DNA of 7,309 bases from an uncultured Cocleimonas sp. (GTDB lineage: Bacteria; Pseudomonadota; Gammaproteobacteria; Thiotrichales; Thiotrichaceae), in NCBI GenBank assembly GCA_938041705.1, contig CALISP010000085.1, positions 1-7,309 on the forward strand, read 5' to 3'. The notes below the pieces were generated by a model, which saw only the letters and a program-made list of their open reading frames with translations, was not told the DNA's origin and did no database searches. Position numbers and translations under genes: made by a program. Positions 5,991-7,309 of the stretch are shown one piece after another (position 1 is the stretch's first letter; each line of letters starts with the position of its first letter).

Positions 5991-7309
5991 ATGAAACATG
6001 CTTTAAAAGTTACAGGCCTATTTACCTTTCTAGCAGTAGCTTTCTTGAATGCTTTTGTTGATCTTGGTCACAAAATAATTATTCAAAACACCATTTTCAA
6101 AAACTATGATGGTCCTGAGTTAGTCGTTTTAACTTCTATTGTAAATGCCCTTATCTTACTTCCTTTTATTTTGTTGTTTACGCCTACTGGTTATATCTCT
6201 GATAAGTATGCCAAAAACAAAGTAATGCGAGCCAGTGCTTGGGTCGCTTTGAGTATCACCTTACTTATTACCCTGGGGTATTACCAAGGTTGGTTTTGGT
6301 TTTCATTCTGCATGACTTTTTTACTCGCATTACAAAGTGCGTTTTATTCTCCGGCTAAATACGGTTACGTTAAAGGCTTAGTAGGAGACAGACGTTTAGC
6401 CCAAGCAAATGGACTATTACAAGCAGCAACCACCACTGGTATTTTATTAGGTACGTTTTTCTTCTCAGTGTTATTTGAGAAAATGATTGCGGGCTTTGAA
6501 ATCACAGATAAGGACTCTTTAATCGCAATGATTGCCCCATTAGGTTGGGCGCTTGTGGCCTTGACTGCTGTTGAATTAGTATTGGCTTATCGTTTGCCAG
6601 AAACAGATACTGATAACCCTAAAATGCGCTTTCATTGGGATGATTATTTCCGAGGGAAAACTCAGGCACGCAATATACGATTAGTTAGACGCCATCCTTA
6701 TATATGGTTATCAATTCTAGGTCTTGCCGTTTTTTGGGCGATCTCACAAGTATTGCTAGCTACTTATCCAGCTTACGCCAAAGAATTCTTAGATTTAAAT
6801 AATACTGCCGTTATCCAAGGACTGATGGCCTTTGCCGGCATTGGCGTAATGATAGGCTCAATGATAGCTGGTCGTGTTTCCCGCAATCATATCGAAACAG
6901 GTTTGGTGCCAGTAGGCGCTATCGGCATCACCATCGCATTGATCTTAATTCGCGCTTTTGATTCAGCCTTTATGCAAGCTGCTGTGTTTTTATTCTTAGG
7001 AGTCATGGGTGGCTTTGTAGTAGTACCTTTAAATGCTTTATTACAATATCACGCCAAAAGTAATCAATTAGGGCGTGTCTTAGCCACTAACAATTTAATT
7101 CAATTTAGTGTGATGTTAGTATTTTTAATCACTACTAGTGCATTAAGTTATTACAAATTCGGAAGTACAGGAATACTCTGGGGCTTAGCCTTTATTGCTT
7201 TCTTCGGTACCATCTATACCATTTTCAAAGCACCAGAATCTTTATTGCGTTTTATTGTTGCCCGAATATTTGCGGCACGCTATCGCATGAAAGTATTAGG
7301 TTTTGAAAA
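5991..7309 (+). CDS. LplT-like MFS lysophospholipid transporter domain, probably N-terminal part of an Aas-type fusion (partial)
   Basis: The frame is open from ATG 5991 to the right edge (439 codons, no stop). Residues 1-413 form an MFS protein with about 12 hydrophobic helices. Features of the LplT branch are FLNAFVDLGHKIIIQNTIF (18-36), the motif-A-like loop GYISDKYAKNKVMR (67-80), SPAKYG (120-125), VPLNALLQYHA (345-355) and GRVLATNNLIQF (361-372). LplT flips lysophospholipids inward across the inner membrane so that Aas can re-acylate them. E. coli LplT ends near 397 residues. Here the chain continues into APESLLRFIVARIF (415-427) and RYRMKVLGFE, which reads like the lead-in to a PlsC acyltransferase domain (R/Y-rich, then a V-x-G-x-E-N-x-P step). 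I infer an MFS-PlsC-AMP-ligase fusion, but the catalytic parts lie outside the window. It is divergent from exbB. Confidence 0.85.
   Translation, partial: MKHALKVTGLFTFLAVAFLNAFVDLGHKIIIQNTIFKNYDGPELVVLTSIVNALILLPFILLFTPTGYISDKYAKNKVMRASAWVALSITLLITLGYYQGWFWFSFCMTFLLALQSAFYSPAKYGYVKGLVGDRRLAQANGLLQAATTTGILLGTFFFSVLFEKMIAGFEITDKDSLIAMIAPLGWALVALTAVELVLAYRLPETDTDNPKMRFHWDDYFRGKTQARNIRLVRRHPYIWLSILGLAVFWAISQVLLATYPAYAKEFLDLNNTAVIQGLMAFAGIGVMIGSMIAGRVSRNHIETGLVPVGAIGITIALILIRAFDSAFMQAAVFLFLGVMGGFVVVPLNALLQYHAKSNQLGRVLATNNLIQFSVMLVFLITTSALSYYKFGSTGILWGLAFIAFFGTIYTIFKAPESLLRFIVARIFAARYRMKVLGFE

Overview
The window looks like ordinary chromosomal DNA of a fairly A+T-rich gammaproteobacterium. The evidence is an RhlB-type RNA helicase, a HemB of the magnesium (Pseudomonas-like) type, an AroE close to the enterobacterial enzyme, and a membrane protein of the LplT/Aas lysophospholipid-recycling type. 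Codon use and A+T richness look similar across the window. I see no integrase, transposase gene, tRNA, rRNA or CRISPR array. The genus cannot be named from this sequence alone.

Layout: positions 1-116 hold the 3' end of a plus-strand gene for a small membrane protein. It converges on a long minus-strand block. Along the minus strand in transcription order (right to left) this block is exbB (5687-4998), exbD (5001-4579, overlapping exbB by 4 bp), an NTF2/SnoaL-like protein (4338-3862), hemB (3714-2707), aroE (2537-1659) and rhlB (1619-270). Only exbB-exbD, and probably aroE-rhlB, are spaced like operons. The 240, 147 and 169 bp gaps leave room for separate promoters, and two of them contain large inverted repeats. 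On the far right a plus-strand gene starts at 5991, divergent from exbB, and runs off the window.

Function: hemB (tetrapyrrole synthesis), aroE (shikimate pathway) and rhlB (RNA unwinding and decay) are housekeeping genes with no direct pathway link. ExbB/ExbD form a proton-driven inner-membrane motor, but no TonB or receptor gene is visible. The divergent gene is an MFS protein of the LplT type. Its last visible residues look like the lead-in to a PlsC acyltransferase domain, so it is probably the N-terminal third of a flippase-acyltransferase-acyl-ACP synthetase fusion. Next to an ExbB/ExbD pair this hints at an envelope-maintenance neighbourhood.

No clearly new multi-gene system is visible. 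The points most worth a second look are a 71-nt near-perfect palindrome between hemB and aroE, a two-tier hairpin between exbD and the NTF2-like gene, a possible 36-residue membrane peptide whose stop codon overlaps the exbB ribosome binding site, a glutamine at the usual glutamate site of ExbB, and the probable fusion at the right edge.
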